Origin: Trueperella bialowiezensis
Lineage (GTDB): Bacteria; Actinomycetota; Actinomycetes; Actinomycetales; Actinomycetaceae
Length of the DNA stretch: 64,000 bases
Direction of reading: 5' to 3'
Assembly (NCBI RefSeq): GCF_900637955.1
Contig: NZ_LR134476.1
Span: 186,001 to 250,000 of the forward strand
Each line of letters begins with the position of its first letter. The first letter of the stretch is position 1. Positions 9,680 through 18,843 of the stretch are shown here, piece after piece. The translations under genes were made by a program, and so were the position numbers. The notes beneath the pieces were generated by a model, which did not search any database, was not told the DNA's origin, and saw only the letters and a program-made list of their open reading frames with translations.

Positions 9680-12373
9680 TTATGCTTGCTTGGCGAGGTT
9701 GCGTAGCACGTACTGCAGGATGCCACCGTTGCGGAAGTAGTCGGCTTCTCCAGGGGTGTCGATCCTGACGACGGCGTCGAATTCGATCTCGGTGCCGTCG
9801 TCCTTGCGTGCCGTTACCTTGACAGTCTTCGGTGTGCGGCCGTCGTTGAGCTCGGTGATGCCTTCGATGTCGAACGTTTCCGTGCCGTCGAGACCAAGCG
9901 TGTCCGCGCTTTGCCCCGCCGGGAATTGCAGCGGCAACACACCCATGCCGATCAGGTTGGAGCGGTGGATACGCTCGAACGACGTCGTAATCACAGCCTT
10001 GACGCCGAGCAGTGCCGTTCCCTTCGCTGCCCAGTCACGTGAGGATCCCGAACCGTATTCGGCCCCTGCGAGCACGACGAGCGGAACACCGGCCTCCTGA
10101 TAGGCCTGCGCGGCGTCGTAAATCGATTCCTGCTCCCCAGTCAAGAAGTTCTTCGTGTATCCGCCCTCAACGCCGTCCAGAAGCTGGTTGCGCAAGCGAA
10201 TGTTGGCGAACGTTCCCCGGATCATGACCTCGTGGTTGCCTCGGCGCGAGCCGTACGAGTTGAAGTCTCGACGCCCGATACCATGCGATTCGAGGTACTG
10301 ACCGGCCGGCGATTCCGGTTTGATCGCGCCTGCCGGAGAAATATGGTCGGTGGTCACCGAATCACCGAGTTTGGCAAGCACGCGTGCGCCAGAAATATCC
10401 GTGACGGGCTCGAGCTCCATCGTCATGCCCTCAAAGTACGGGGGCTTGCGCACGTACGTGGACTGCGGATCCCAGTCGAAAGTCGAACCTTCCGGGGTTT
10501 CCAGTTCCTGCCACAGCTTGTCGCCCTTGAACACGTCCGAATACGAGGTTTCGAACATCTCGCGGTTAACCGAAGCGTCGATCGTCGCCTGTACCTCGTC
10601 CGCATCCGGCCAAATGTCGGCCAAAAAGACGTCGTTGCCGTCCTGGTCCTGGCCTAGCGGTTCCGACTCGAAGTCGAAATCCATCGTGCCAGCCAGCGCG
10701 TAGGCGATCACGAGCGGCGGGGAGGCGAGATAGTTCATCTTCACGTCCGGGTTAATACGCCCTTCAAAGTTGCGGTTACCGGAGAGCACTGAGACGACGG
10801 CGAGGTCTTGGTCGTTGACAACCTTGGATACCTCTTCGGGCAGCGGACCGGAGTTGCCGATACAGGTGGCACACCCGTAACCCACGAGGTGGAAGCCAAG
10901 CGCTTCCAGATCCGGCCACAGACCGGCCTTCTCGTAGTAGTCCGTGACCACCTGTGAACCGGGCGCCATCGAGGTTTTGACCCAGGGCTTAGGTTTGAGT
11001 CCGCGCCGGTTAGCATTGCGAGCCAAGATACCGGCCGCCATCATGACCGACGGGTTTGACGTGTTCGTACACGACGTGATCGACGCGATCGCAACCGCAC
11101 CGTGATCGAGCTCGGTCTTTGTGCCATTAGCCAGCGTCACCGGGGAAACCTTGTGGATCCGGCCGTCGTCTGAAGGCTCACCCGTGGCGTAGTTAGGGAG
11201 TTCCTTGCGGAAAGATTCCTTCGCCTCAGTCAGCACGATGCGGTCTTGTGGACGCTTCGGGCCGGCGATCGAGGGAACCACCGTGGACAGGTCGAGTTCG
11301 ATGTATTCGGAGTACTCGACGACCTTCTCCGGATCGTGCCACAGCCCCTGTTCCTTCGAGTATGCTTCGACGAGTTCGATCTGTTCTTCAGAGCGTCCGG
11401 TCAGCCGCAGGTAGTCAAGGGTGACGTCGTCGATTGGGAAAATAGCCGCGGTCGAGCCGAACTCGGGCGACATGTTTCCAATCGTGGCCCGGTTCGCCAG
11501 TGGTACTGCGCTCACGCCGTCGCCATAGAATTCTACGAACTTGCCCACCACACCGTGCTGGCGCAGCATCTGGGTGATCGTGAGCACGACGTCGGTGGCC
11601 GTGGAACCTGCAGGAATTTGGCCGGTGAGCTTGAAGCCGACGACGCGCGGGATCAGCATGGATACCGGCTGGCCAAGCATTGCGGCTTCAGCCTCAATAC
11701 CACCCACGCCCCAGCCCAGCACGCCAAGACCGTTGACCATCGTGGTGTGCGAATCGGTTCCCACACACGTGTCTGGGTAGGCCTGTAGTACGCCTCCGTT
11801 TTCTTGGGCCATCGTCACCCGCGCGAGATATTCGATGTTGACTTGGTGGACGATGCCCGTGCACGGCGGAACCACTTTGAAGTTTTCGAAGGCGTTTTGA
11901 CCCCAACGCAGGAATTGGTAGCGCTCCCGATTGCGCCCATATTCGATTTCCACGTTGCGTTGGAACGCGTTCTGGGTGCCGAACACGTCGATCTGCACCG
12001 AGTGGTCAATGACGAGCTCGGCCGGGTTAAGCGGGTTAATCTGATCCGGATCACCGCCGAGATCCGTGACGGCCTCGCGCATCGTCGCCAAATCAACCAC
12101 GCACGGCACGCCCGTAAAATCCTGCATGACCACGCGCGCCGGAGTGAACTGAATCTCGTGCTCCGGCTCCGCATTCGGATCCCAGTTAGCCAACGCCTTA
12201 ATGTGCTCGGCGGTCACGTTCGCGCCGTCTTCAGTGCGAAGTAGGTTCTCCGCGAGCACTTTGAGTGCAAACGGGAGTTTTTCCGTACCGCTGACCGCAT
12301 CCAGCCGGTAGATTTCGTATTCTGTGCCGCCCACCTCGAGCGTTGATTTCGCTCCAAAACTATCGATACTCAT
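9680..12373 (-). CDS. acnA: Aconitate hydratase AcnA
   Basis: Converts citrate to isocitrate in the TCA cycle using a [4Fe-4S] cluster. 897 residues, standard for the AcnA/IRP family. Cluster ligands are visible in [11 protein letters not shown] and in [15 protein letters not shown]. The C-terminal swivel domain has [16 protein letters not shown] with the substrate-binding Ser/Arg region. ATG 12373 follows a clear AAGGAG. Upstream lies a near-perfect palindrome (12407-12424) overlapping the promoter region, which suggests dedicated regulation. lpd and sucB of the 2-oxoacid dehydrogenase complex lie elsewhere in the window, so at least part of the TCA cycle is present. Confidence 0.97.
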   Translation of the reverse strand: MSIDSFGAKSTLEVGGTEYEIYRLDAVSGTEKLPFALKVLAENLLRTEDGANVTAEHIKALANWDPNAEPEHEIQFTPARVVMQDFTGVPCVVDLATMREAVTDLGGDPDQINPLNPAELVIDHSVQIDVFGTQNAFQRNVEIEYGRNRERYQFLRWGQNAFENFKVVPPCTGIVHQVNIEYLARVTMAQENGGVLQAYPDTCVGTDSHTTMVNGLGVLGWGVGGIEAEAAMLGQPVSMLIPRVVGFKLTGQIPAGSTATDVVLTITQMLRQHGVVGKFVEFYGDGVSAVPLANRATIGNMSPEFGSTAAIFPIDDVTLDYLRLTGRSEEQIELVEAYSKEQGLWHDPEKVVEYSEYIELDLSTVVPSIAGPKRPQDRIVLTEAKESFRKELPNYATGEPSDDGRIHKVSPVTLANGTKTELDHGAVAIASITSCTNTSNPSVMMAAGILARNANRRGLKPKPWVKTSMAPGSQVVTDYYEKAGLWPDLEALGFHLVGYGCATCIGNSGPLPEEVSKVVNDQDLAVVSVLSGNRNFEGRINPDVKMNYLASPPLVIAYALAGTMDFDFESEPLGQDQDGNDVFLADIWPDADEVQATIDASVNREMFETSYSDVFKGDKLWQELETPEGSTFDWDPQSTYVRKPPYFEGMTMELEPVTDISGARVLAKLGDSVTTDHISPAGAIKPESPAGQYLESHGIGRRDFNSYGSRRGNHEVMIRGTFANIRLRNQLLDGVEGGYTKNFLTGEQESIYDAAQAYQEAGVPLVVLAGAEYGSGSSRDWAAKGTALLGVKAVITTSFERIHRSNLIGMGVLPLQFPAGQSADTLGLDGTETFDIEGITELNDGRTPKTVKVTARKDDGTEIEFDAVVRIDTPGEADYFRNGGILQYVLRNLAKQA

Positions 12374-12406
12374 TGTTCTCCTTCGAAAGCTTGCCGCCGA
12401 ACAAGT

Positions 12407-12424
12407 TATCTTGACATTAAGATA
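12407..12424. promoter_or_regulatory. Palindromic operator-like site upstream of acnA
   Basis: TATCTT-N6-AAGATA, a perfect 6-bp inverted repeat with 6-nt spacer (core TTGACATTAA), 34 bases before the acnA start. The symmetry and spacing fit a TetR- or MarR-type dimer site; the regulator is not in the window. Confidence 0.5.
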
Positions 12425-12443
12425 TCAGGCTTACGCCGTGATG

Positions 12444-13646
12444 TCACCTCAACACGCAAATCACTTCAACGTGATGAGTATGCGGGAAAATATCAAGTGC
12501 CACGATGGACTCAATCTCCCTGCCGCTTGCAACCAATTGTGCCACGTCTCGAGCCATCGCGGCCGGATCACACGACACCAGAACAATTTTTCGTGCCGGC
12601 AAGGCACCCAGCGCATCCGCAGTTTGGGCTCCAAGCCCGGCTCGCGGCGGATCAGCGACGACGACGTCTGCCCCCGTCAGCTCTTTCGCTATGGTCGCGT
12701 CAATCCTGCGCTGGCGCGCGCTCGCCCACGGCATGCCATCAAGGTTCACGTTGGCATCCGCAACCGCTCGGGCTGAACCTTCATATGCTCGTACGCTGCC
12801 GCTAGGCCCCACACGGCGAGCAAGCGGCACAGTAAATAGCCCTGCACCCGAAAACAGCTCAGCAACGTGGTCTCCGGGCCCAACGTCGCTGCCGCGTAGA
12901 ACTTCGCTTAACAACGCAGATGGGGCGCGGTGGTGAATTTGCCAAAAGCCGGCCGCGCTCACCTGGTAGTCGACGATCTCCTCGCCTGTATACGCACGTT
13001 CCTGGACGTGGTCGGCGGCGTCGCGCCCCGGAGCTGACCACACGCGCCCGCCAGCCACAACGACGTTTGGGCCCGACGCCGGAGCCACAGCTTTGATCCT
13101 TTCTCCCGGCTTGATCGCCTCATCCCAAGAGGTTCCGAACAGGTCGAGTTGTTCAAGATCGCGCACAGCAAGCGGCACGGACGAGATCGGCACGAGAGTG
13201 TTCGTCTTTTCGGCGTACATGCCAACACCGCGTTCCATTTTGACGACGTCGAACCTCGTGCGGCTATGCCACCCATCGCCCTCGTCCACGGCGCGCACGC
13301 CAAGATCGTGCCCACTCACCATGTCCGCAAGCGCCTCACCCCCGATACGTCGGACTGCCTGCTTAATCACCGCAGATTTGAGCTCACGCTGACCGGTAAG
13401 GCGAATATGGCCGAAATCGGCGGCACCCACCCGCCCGGCTTGCCCGTCTGGCCAAGGATGGTCAACGCGATCAGGGCTTGGCTCAATCACGTCTCGTACA
13501 ACACCGCGCAAGAATTTCGCACGCTTATCCGTGATGGCGACGTCGACGAGCTCACCTGGGATAGCGCCGCGAACGAAGATCACTCGGTCGTCAATCCGCC
13601 CAACCCCGACCCCGCCGTGTCCGATGTCGTCAATCCGAACTCTCAA
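12444..13646 (-). CDS. TRAM-domain class I SAM-dependent RNA methyltransferase (TrmA/RlmC/RlmD type)
   Basis: 400 residues. An N-terminal TRAM domain (RIDDIGHGGVGVGRID... to about residue 60) binds RNA. The Rossmann domain has the SAM loop VAELFSGAGLFTVPLAR, the catalytic motif VVADPPRAGLG and the nucleophile Cys in VLVSCDPAAMARD. The family makes 5-methyluridine in tRNA or rRNA. The Cys cluster that binds Fe-S in RlmD is not seen, as in many actinobacterial members (compare Rv2689c). The start is TTG 13646, overlapping the stop of the APC permease gene (TTGA), so it is the second gene of that operon. The target nucleotide cannot be told from sequence. Confidence 0.88.
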   Translation of the reverse strand: MRVRIDDIGHGGVGVGRIDDRVIFVRGAIPGELVDVAITDKRAKFLRGVVRDVIEPSPDRVDHPWPDGQAGRVGAADFGHIRLTGQRELKSAVIKQAVRRIGGEALADMVSGHDLGVRAVDEGDGWHSRTRFDVVKMERGVGMYAEKTNTLVPISSVPLAVRDLEQLDLFGTSWDEAIKPGERIKAVAPASGPNVVVAGGRVWSAPGRDAADHVQERAYTGEEIVDYQVSAAGFWQIHHRAPSALLSEVLRGSDVGPGDHVAELFSGAGLFTVPLARRVGPSGSVRAYEGSARAVADANVNLDGMPWASARQRRIDATIAKELTGADVVVADPPRAGLGAQTADALGALPARKIVLVSCDPAAMARDVAQLVASGREIESIVALDIFPHTHHVEVICVLR

Positions 13647-15436
13647 TCGTCGTCTCCCAACCTGTACGGAGCTTCACTGATGAGCACACCCGGCTCGTGC
13701 CGTAGCGAGGAGATGACGCGCGGCGTGGAATGGTGCAAGAAGAAACGATCCCACACACTCGTTGAGATCACGCGCGGAACAATGATTTGGATGAGGTCAC
13801 GAGGATGTTCAGCGAGCCTTGCTCGCACATATTCAATGACCGGGCCACGCAACGCCCCTTGCGGCTCGCCCAAAATAGTGAGATCCACCGGGATCATGGC
13901 TTCTTTCCACGCCGTGCGAATCTGGTCCGTTTGAGCGGGGTTCACGTCGACCGCTATCGCGGTGAGCGAGGACAGCCGTAGCGCACGCGCCCACGTGACG
14001 GCCTGGATCGCCGCCTCGTCCACCCTTTCAATGATGACGACGCCGTGTACGCGGGTAGGGAGTGTACGGCCGGCGGATATTGAGGCCAGTTCGAGCTGGG
14101 CTTCCCGCTTATCTTGCCCGCGCGCGTAGGTCATGAGGAAGATGACCGGCACGAGCAGGGCGGCGCTGCCGTAAAACGCCCATTTGGGCCGGGCTATGAT
14201 CACCGCGATCACCACCGTGATCGCAAGTAGCGCGTATGCGCCAAATGCCCACGCGTTTACCCGAGCTTGCTTGCGCTGCACGGAATCGACTGAGACCTGG
14301 AGTGTCCGGCGAGCGCGTGCCACCATGGCTAGGCATGTCATGGCGACCACGATGTACATCGTGAGCACGAAAACTAAAGATACCGACCTCGTCGAATCAA
14401 GGACGAGCGTGACAACTGCGGCGAGCACACTGATTGTGGCGATGATGAGCCGGCGCGGCATGACGGCGTCGGCAGCCTGCAGACGCCGTGGTAGCAGGCC
14501 ATCTAAGGCGAGTTCGCGAAGCAGGCGCGGCAGTTGCCCGTAAGATGCGCTCGCCACGCACAAGCCAAGTAGCGCATAGACGGCCGCGAGCACTGCTTGC
14601 AGTCCAGGCCCAAAGAACGCGTATGCCATGGACAGCGATGGGATCGCAACCCGGTGCCCGGGCATTTTCAGCGCGACCACGAAGTACAGCGTGACTGCAA
14701 CCGCAAGGAAAGCCACCGCCATTAAGCGCGCCATTGTTTTAGCCGGAACCCATCGGTTTTGCTGCGGATCCAAAATACGTTCGCTGATCAACGAGGCTAC
14801 CGCGCCCAGTGCCGCTCCCCCGACAGCAGCTTCAACGAACGGCCACGCGTCATCATAGACTCCTGGGGTGGAGTAGGCTTCCTTGCGCGCCAGCCTAATG
14901 TTTTCGAAGTCGATCGCCCCGATCGCCTCTTGAACGAGCCCGTAGACGAGCAGAGCGCCAAGCATGATCAGGGCTAAGCCAGCACACAGCATGATCAGCC
15001 GTGGTTTGCGTGCCCACCCGAGTAGCGCGGGTACGGCCACCACCAAAATAAGAATCGGATCAAGCCACGCTCCCCACGAAATCGACGTCACGGTTTCCAC
15101 CGCAGTAACCGCAAGCTCGATGCCCAAAATGATGAGCAGTGAATAGGCGAAAATACGGGCTGCCGCCACCAAGAATGCCGCCCAGCGTGCAATGTTACGT
15201 TCGGCAAGTTGGTGGGAAGGTCTGCGGGGAGCCTGCTCGCCCATTCTCCGGCTAAACCACAAGGCTGCGGTGGTGGTGATGAAGCCAACAACGAGCGCCA
15301 CAAGGGCGCCGGTCGATCTTTGCGAATATGACATCGCACGCAAAACGATCTGGGGCACGATCACTGCCATCAGGACAACAGTAGAAAACGCACTGGCAAC
15401 CGAGTGCGAATTATCCCGCGACCTTAAAAAGAACAC
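13643..15436 (-). CDS. APC-family amino acid/potassium permease-like membrane protein
   Basis: 597 residues with about 12 hydrophobic segments, followed by a soluble C-terminal region of about 150 residues containing VHGVVIIERVDEAAIQAV, which resembles a Usp-like domain. It matches the Rv2690c-type APC permeases that sit divergent from ceoB/ceoC. Its first membrane segment is more divergent than in that family, where an FASDALSSVAYA-like stretch is expected, so the N-terminus may be decayed or specialised. GTG 15436 has no Shine-Dalgarno but has TAACCT exactly 6 nt upstream. Context suggests cation-linked transport regulated together with the neighbouring TrkA proteins. The substrate is unknown. 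Confidence 0.8.
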   Translation of the reverse strand: MFFLRSRDNSHSVASAFSTVVLMAVIVPQIVLRAMSYSQRSTGALVALVVGFITTTAALWFSRRMGEQAPRRPSHQLAERNIARWAAFLVAAARIFAYSLLIILGIELAVTAVETVTSISWGAWLDPILILVVAVPALLGWARKPRLIMLCAGLALIMLGALLVYGLVQEAIGAIDFENIRLARKEAYSTPGVYDDAWPFVEAAVGGAALGAVASLISERILDPQQNRWVPAKTMARLMAVAFLAVAVTLYFVVALKMPGHRVAIPSLSMAYAFFGPGLQAVLAAVYALLGLCVASASYGQLPRLLRELALDGLLPRRLQAADAVMPRRLIIATISVLAAVVTLVLDSTRSVSLVFVLTMYIVVAMTCLAMVARARRTLQVSVDSVQRKQARVNAWAFGAYALLAITVVIAVIIARPKWAFYGSAALLVPVIFLMTYARGQDKREAQLELASISAGRTLPTRVHGVVIIERVDEAAIQAVTWARALRLSSLTAIAVDVNPAQTDQIRTAWKEAMIPVDLTILGEPQGALRGPVIEYVRARLAEHPRDLIQIIVPRVISTSVWDRFFLHHSTPRVISSLRHEPGVLISEAPYRLGDDD

Positions 15437-15442
15437 AATGAA

Positions 15443-15448
15443 AGGTTA
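15443..15448 (-). promoter_or_regulatory. -10 element of APC permease gene (leaderless)
   Basis: TAACCT on the minus strand, 6 nt before the GTG at 15436. It shares a very short divergent region with ceoB. Confidence 0.45.
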
Positions 15449-15468
15449 CGCTTTATTTTGAATTGGGG

Positions 15469-15474
15469 TAGCGT
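15469..15474 (+). promoter_or_regulatory. -10 element of ceoB (leaderless)
   Basis: TAGCGT ends 7 nt before GTG 15482; no ribosome site is present. Confidence 0.4.
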
Positions 15475-15481
15475 CTATAAC

Positions 15482-16150
15482 GTGCATTTTGTCATTATGG
15501 GTTGCGGGCGTCTCGGGGTCAGCCTCGCAGTGGGATTGGAAGACCTTGGCCACTCGGTGGCTGTCATTGATCACAACGCACGCGCGTTTTCCAAGTTGCC
15601 GCAATCGTTTAGTGGCCAGCAGGTCACCGGAACCGGTTTTGAACGCGATATTCTCCGCCAAGCAGGCATCGAGGAAGCCGCCGGTTTCGCAGCGGTTTCG
15701 AGTGGCGACAACTCGAATATCATCGCCGCGCGCGTGGTACGTGAAACATTCGGTCTGAGCAACGTCGTCGCACGGATTTACGATTCTGAACGTGCCGCCG
15801 TCTATTCGAAAATGGGGATCGACGTCGTCGTCCCTATCCCGTGGTCGACAGAACAGGCAATGCGCAAGCTCATCGCCCACGGCCCGCACATCGAACACGT
15901 CGATTCGGCAACAGGGGCCGCAGTGTTTTACGTCGACCTCCACGAATCATGGTACGGCGCAACAGTGAGCGACGTGGAACGGATTACGGGGGCACGATGT
16001 GCTTACATCACGCGCGAACTCACCGCTCTCCTACCCCAAGCAGACACGGTCATCCAAGACGGCGACGAGCTGCGGCTCATCGCCCACATGTCAGGAGCGC
16101 AGACTGTTCAACGCATCTGTAATCACCCGCTGGAAGAAGAACAAAGATGA
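15482..16150 (+). CDS. ceoB: Potassium uptake regulator TrkA/CeoB (RCK subunit)
   Basis: 222 residues. An RCK N-terminal Rossmann domain starts HFVIMGCGRLGVSLAVGL, whose GxGxxG-type loop binds NAD(H)/ATP; the acidic end of strand 2 is VAVIDHN. An RCK_C (TrkA-C) domain follows from about residue 140. The protein acts at the inner face of a Trk/Ktr-type potassium channel. The GTG at 15482 is chosen because residues before it do not match the family. It overlaps ceoC by an ATGA, so the two subunits are coupled. The channel subunit itself is not in the window; the divergent APC permease is the nearest membrane partner. Confidence 0.9.
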   Translation: MHFVIMGCGRLGVSLAVGLEDLGHSVAVIDHNARAFSKLPQSFSGQQVTGTGFERDILRQAGIEEAAGFAAVSSGDNSNIIAARVVRETFGLSNVVARIYDSERAAVYSKMGIDVVVPIPWSTEQAMRKLIAHGPHIEHVDSATGAAVFYVDLHESWYGATVSDVERITGARCAYITRELTALLPQADTVIQDGDELRLIAHMSGAQTVQRICNHPLEEEQR

Positions 16151-16842
16151 ACATTCTCATCGCAGGCGCCGGATCGGTTGGGCGGCTCGTCGCAAAAGAC
16201 ATGACAGCCGACGGCCACCACGTCACAATCATCGACGTGAAGCATGAGGCCATGCGAGTGGCTTCCGTACCGCAGGCAGACTGGGTGCTCGGCGACGCCT
16301 GCGACGTCCACACGCTGACCGCCGCGGGGGCCGGCGGTGCCGACGCCGTCGTCGCAACAACCGGTGACGACAAGGCGAACCTTGTCATATCCCTGCTCGC
16401 CAAAACCGAATTCGGCGTACCACGAGTCATCGCTCGAGTCTCACATCAGGCCAACGCGTGGTTGTTCGATGAGACGTGGGGTGTCGACGTCGCCGTGTCA
16501 ACACCGCACATCATGTCCGAAATCATCGAAGAAGCGATTACCACCGGCCGGCTCGTGCGCCGAATGCAGTTCCAATCCGGCGCCAGCCTGTATCAGGGTA
16601 CCGTTGCTCCCGGATCTGAGATAACCCGTGCGCCTCTAGGTAGCTACACGCTGCCGCCCGATATCGTCATCACAACAATTATTCGCGACGGCGTGCCGCT
16701 CGCGGCCGCACCGGATATGAGTATCGAGGCCGCAGATCAACTGATTTTTATTGTGGGTCCTCAGGCTGGTCCGGATGTTGGTGTGATTGAAGATCTGCTG
16801 CAAAGTCCGCAGGCGGAAGACTTCGCACCATCATCCACGTAA
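16147..16842 (+). CDS. ceoC: Potassium uptake regulator TrkA/CeoC (RCK subunit)
   Basis: 231 residues with the same RCK_N plus RCK_C layout as CeoB: MNILIAGAGSVGRLVAKDM (nucleotide loop), VTIIDVK (strand 2) and a TrkA-C domain near residues 140-220. CeoB and CeoC likely form a heteromeric gating ring. ATG 16147 overlaps the ceoB stop. The 3' end overlaps the convergent DUF3159 gene by 95 bases, so the last 30 or so codons of each are read on both strands. Confidence 0.9.
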   Translation: MNILIAGAGSVGRLVAKDMTADGHHVTIIDVKHEAMRVASVPQADWVLGDACDVHTLTAAGAGGADAVVATTGDDKANLVISLLAKTEFGVPRVIARVSHQANAWLFDETWGVDVAVSTPHIMSEIIEEAITTGRLVRRMQFQSGASLYQGTVAPGSEITRAPLGSYTLPPDIVITTIIRDGVPLAAAPDMSIEAADQLIFIVGPQAGPDVGVIEDLLQSPQAEDFAPSST

Positions 16843-17458
16843 ACCATGCGATAAGCGCGAACAGTGGCACACCCATAAAAAGCCGTGCCACGCCCAGCGC
16901 CTCCGTGGCGTTGGCAAGATAGAGCGGCAGTTGAGCGGTCAGGCGCGCCGCAAACAGCGCCACCCACATCCACGTGATCTGCGTATATCTACGCCGGGTG
17001 ATGATCGCCTCCGGGCTGGTGCCCCGCCGCCAACCGGTCGCGTCACCGCGCAAAAATCCAATGAGCAGGCCGAGTGCTGGCCAACGCAGCGCAAGCGAAA
17101 TCAGCAAGCCTGCCAGGTAGGCCGCGTTCGTGACGAGCCCCCACACGAAAAAGTTTGCCGCCTGCCCGCTACGCCACGCGATAAAAGCAGACAGCGCGAT
17201 AGCGAACAGGCCGCCGAGCGCCGGCAAAACGGGAATACGTTGAATAGCCCGGATAGCGATAAGAACGAGCGAGGAACCCACCGAGATAGCGAGCGGCATG
17301 TTGAGTTCGTTCGTGATCGTGTACAACACGAGGAACACGAGCGTGGGAACCACCGACTCAACCACACCACGCGGGCCGCCCACGGCATCCATCAGGTTGA
17401 AGTCTTCTTCGATGATGGCACGCAACCCTACAGGGGCCTGCTCATTGTTGTTGCTCAT
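16748..17458 (-). CDS. DUF3159 membrane protein
   Basis: 236 residues with about five or six hydrophobic segments, beginning with the family signature DFNLMDAVGGPRGVVESVVP. DUF3159 proteins are actinobacterial membrane proteins of unknown function, regularly next to trkA genes (compare Rv2693c). The start ATG 17458 follows GAGGA and overlaps the end of the OB-fold gene, making an operon. The C-terminal tail (HQHPDQPEDPQ) is hydrophilic and is encoded opposite ceoC. Confidence 0.85.
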   Translation of the reverse strand: MSNNNEQAPVGLRAIIEEDFNLMDAVGGPRGVVESVVPTLVFLVLYTITNELNMPLAISVGSSLVLIAIRAIQRIPVLPALGGLFAIALSAFIAWRSGQAANFFVWGLVTNAAYLAGLLISLALRWPALGLLIGFLRGDATGWRRGTSPEAIITRRRYTQITWMWVALFAARLTAQLPLYLANATEALGVARLFMGVPLFALIAWFTWMMVRSLPPADFAADLQSHQHPDQPEDPQ

Positions 17459-17699
17459 GGGAGTCCTCGACGACGTAGCTCGGATTGAACATTGTTGGTA
17501 TTGCCCGGTGCGTGGTCAACGTGCCGGTCACGGTCAGTTGCGAACCAATATCGATACATTCGATCGTTTCCCGGGATAGGAAGATCAGGCTGATAATTCC
17601 ACGTGCTGTTTGTAACCTGATATGTAGCCGTGCCGGAGTGCCCACGCCTGGATAGGTGATAGCACGAACCGCTCCAGTGAGCACCGACTTTTCACGCAT
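17442..17699 (-). CDS. Small OB-fold protein
   Basis: 85 residues forming a single OB-fold: TGAVRAITYPGVGTPARLHI, then a strand-rich core LIFLSRETIECIDIGSQLTVTG typical of small nucleic-acid-binding OB domains. The same position is held by Rv2694c in mycobacteria. Its 3' end overlaps the DUF3159 start by 17 bases and it begins 9 bases after the DUF3710 stop, so it is mid-operon. The function is unknown; nucleic-acid binding is inferred only from the fold. Confidence 0.78.
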   Translation of the reverse strand: MREKSVLTGAVRAITYPGVGTPARLHIRLQTARGIISLIFLSRETIECIDIGSQLTVTGTLTTHRAIPTMFNPSYVVEDSHEQQQ

Positions 17700-17708
17700 G
17701 TGTACTAA

Positions 17709-18350
17709 CTACTCACTGCCAGCTTGCTGGTGCTTCTTCACCTTGTCCGGCATCTCAAGCGGCAACAATTCGCGAGGTGGATGCGGGGTTTGCCCGCGGT
17801 GCACAACAACATCTTTCACGATGTCGAGTAGCTCGCCTGCGGCAGCTTCGTCAGAGCCCGCCTTCCCGTAGATCGTGACGCGTAGCAGCCACCTTGGCCC
17901 ATCAATCCCAATAAACCTGTGCGGTGCGAAGTTTTTCGAATTCGGAATGGGCATCTGAGCCTGTAATTCTGCACCAAAGGGGCCGGTTACCTCCTGAGAA
18001 GAACCGCCCTGGTTGGCGATTGACGTGCGCATGTCTCCACGAACGTCGTCCCAAATGCCTCGCGACCTGGGCGCTGCGAACGCCTGCAATTGGAGCGCGG
18101 ACCCGTCTTTGACGTAAACCACGCTCAGCACCTGCTTGCGTGCCTTGTCTAAAGAAAACTGGAGTGAGGCTTCCGGAACGATAGGAATCCACAGCGAACC
18201 GGCGTCGAGGCGATCGCCGACGTCGTCGATGTCACCACTATCCCACGGACCAGTGGTGGGCGCCGGCGTCTCAACTTCTGACGCGGCGCCTTGCTCGGCG
18301 TCTTCGGTCTCAGCTGGAACGGATGTCTTTTTCTTCCGGAAAAACCACAC
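17709..18350 (-). CDS. DUF3710 family protein
   Basis: About 213 residues. After a basic, low-complexity N-terminus (WFFRKKKTSVPAETEDAEQG) comes the DUF3710 core: GPWDSGDIDD, LDAGSLWIPI, LSVVYVKDGSALQLQAFAAP, and WLLRVTIYGKAG near the end. It is an actinobacterial family of unknown role and appears soluble. I place the start at GTG 18350, since GAGGGAG is 10 nt upstream; an in-frame TTG at 18359 is too close to that site. It precedes the OB-fold and DUF3159 genes. Confidence 0.82.
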   Translation of the reverse strand: MWFFRKKKTSVPAETEDAEQGAASEVETPAPTTGPWDSGDIDDVGDRLDAGSLWIPIVPEASLQFSLDKARKQVLSVVYVKDGSALQLQAFAAPRSRGIWDDVRGDMRTSIANQGGSSQEVTGPFGAELQAQMPIPNSKNFAPHRFIGIDGPRWLLRVTIYGKAGSDEAAAGELLDIVKDVVVHRGQTPHPPRELLPLEMPDKVKKHQQAGSE

Positions 18351-18366
18351 GATTGTCAAACTCCCT

Positions 18367-18666
18367 CTACGATCCGCAATCCGCGCAGACGGGCAAGCCG
18401 CCCTCCTCGTAGGCTAGCTGAGATCTGTGATGAACAAGGAAACACTGTGAGCACGTGAACTCGTCATCTTGCGCGGGAACGACCGCGACTGACAGTTCAA
18501 CATTGGACAGGTCGGCTCCCGGAAGTTCAAAACCCTCGGCGGCCTCAACCTCGTCTTCATCCACAGAGCTCGACTGATGGTCATTGCTGCGCGCTTTGAG
18601 CTGGGTGAGCGAGTCTTCTTTCAGCTCTTCGTCCTGCTTGCGTGGCGCATCGTAATCTGTAGCCAT
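18367..18666 (-). CDS. DUF4193 zinc-ribbon-like protein
   Basis: 99 residues starting MATDYDAPRKQDEE, a hallmark of DUF4193. The middle is acidic, and the C-terminus has two Cys pairs (FTCSQCFL and VCADC) that probably bind one zinc. The start at 18666 is preferred over an ATG 6 nt upstream because AGGGA is correctly spaced and the family begins MATDYDAP. In other actinobacteria it lies beside dut and DUF3710. The function is unknown; a small zinc ribbon next to transcription and division genes may bind nucleic acid or RNA polymerase. Confidence 0.83.
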   Translation of the reverse strand: MATDYDAPRKQDEELKEDSLTQLKARSNDHQSSSVDEDEVEAAEGFELPGADLSNVELSVAVVPAQDDEFTCSQCFLVHHRSQLAYEEGGLPVCADCGS

Positions 18667-18843
18667 GTTCATCCCTTGATCGATAAATCTTCATGGTCTT
18701 TGTACCAAAGCTGCGCAGATTTGACAACACATCCCACATAGAAGAATTAGTGAGATACTTGCTATATGGCAACACGCCAGCTTTTATGCACCTTTATCGG
18801 CGTGTAGATGGCACCCTTGAGAAAGTAGCGTAGGAGGAAACAT

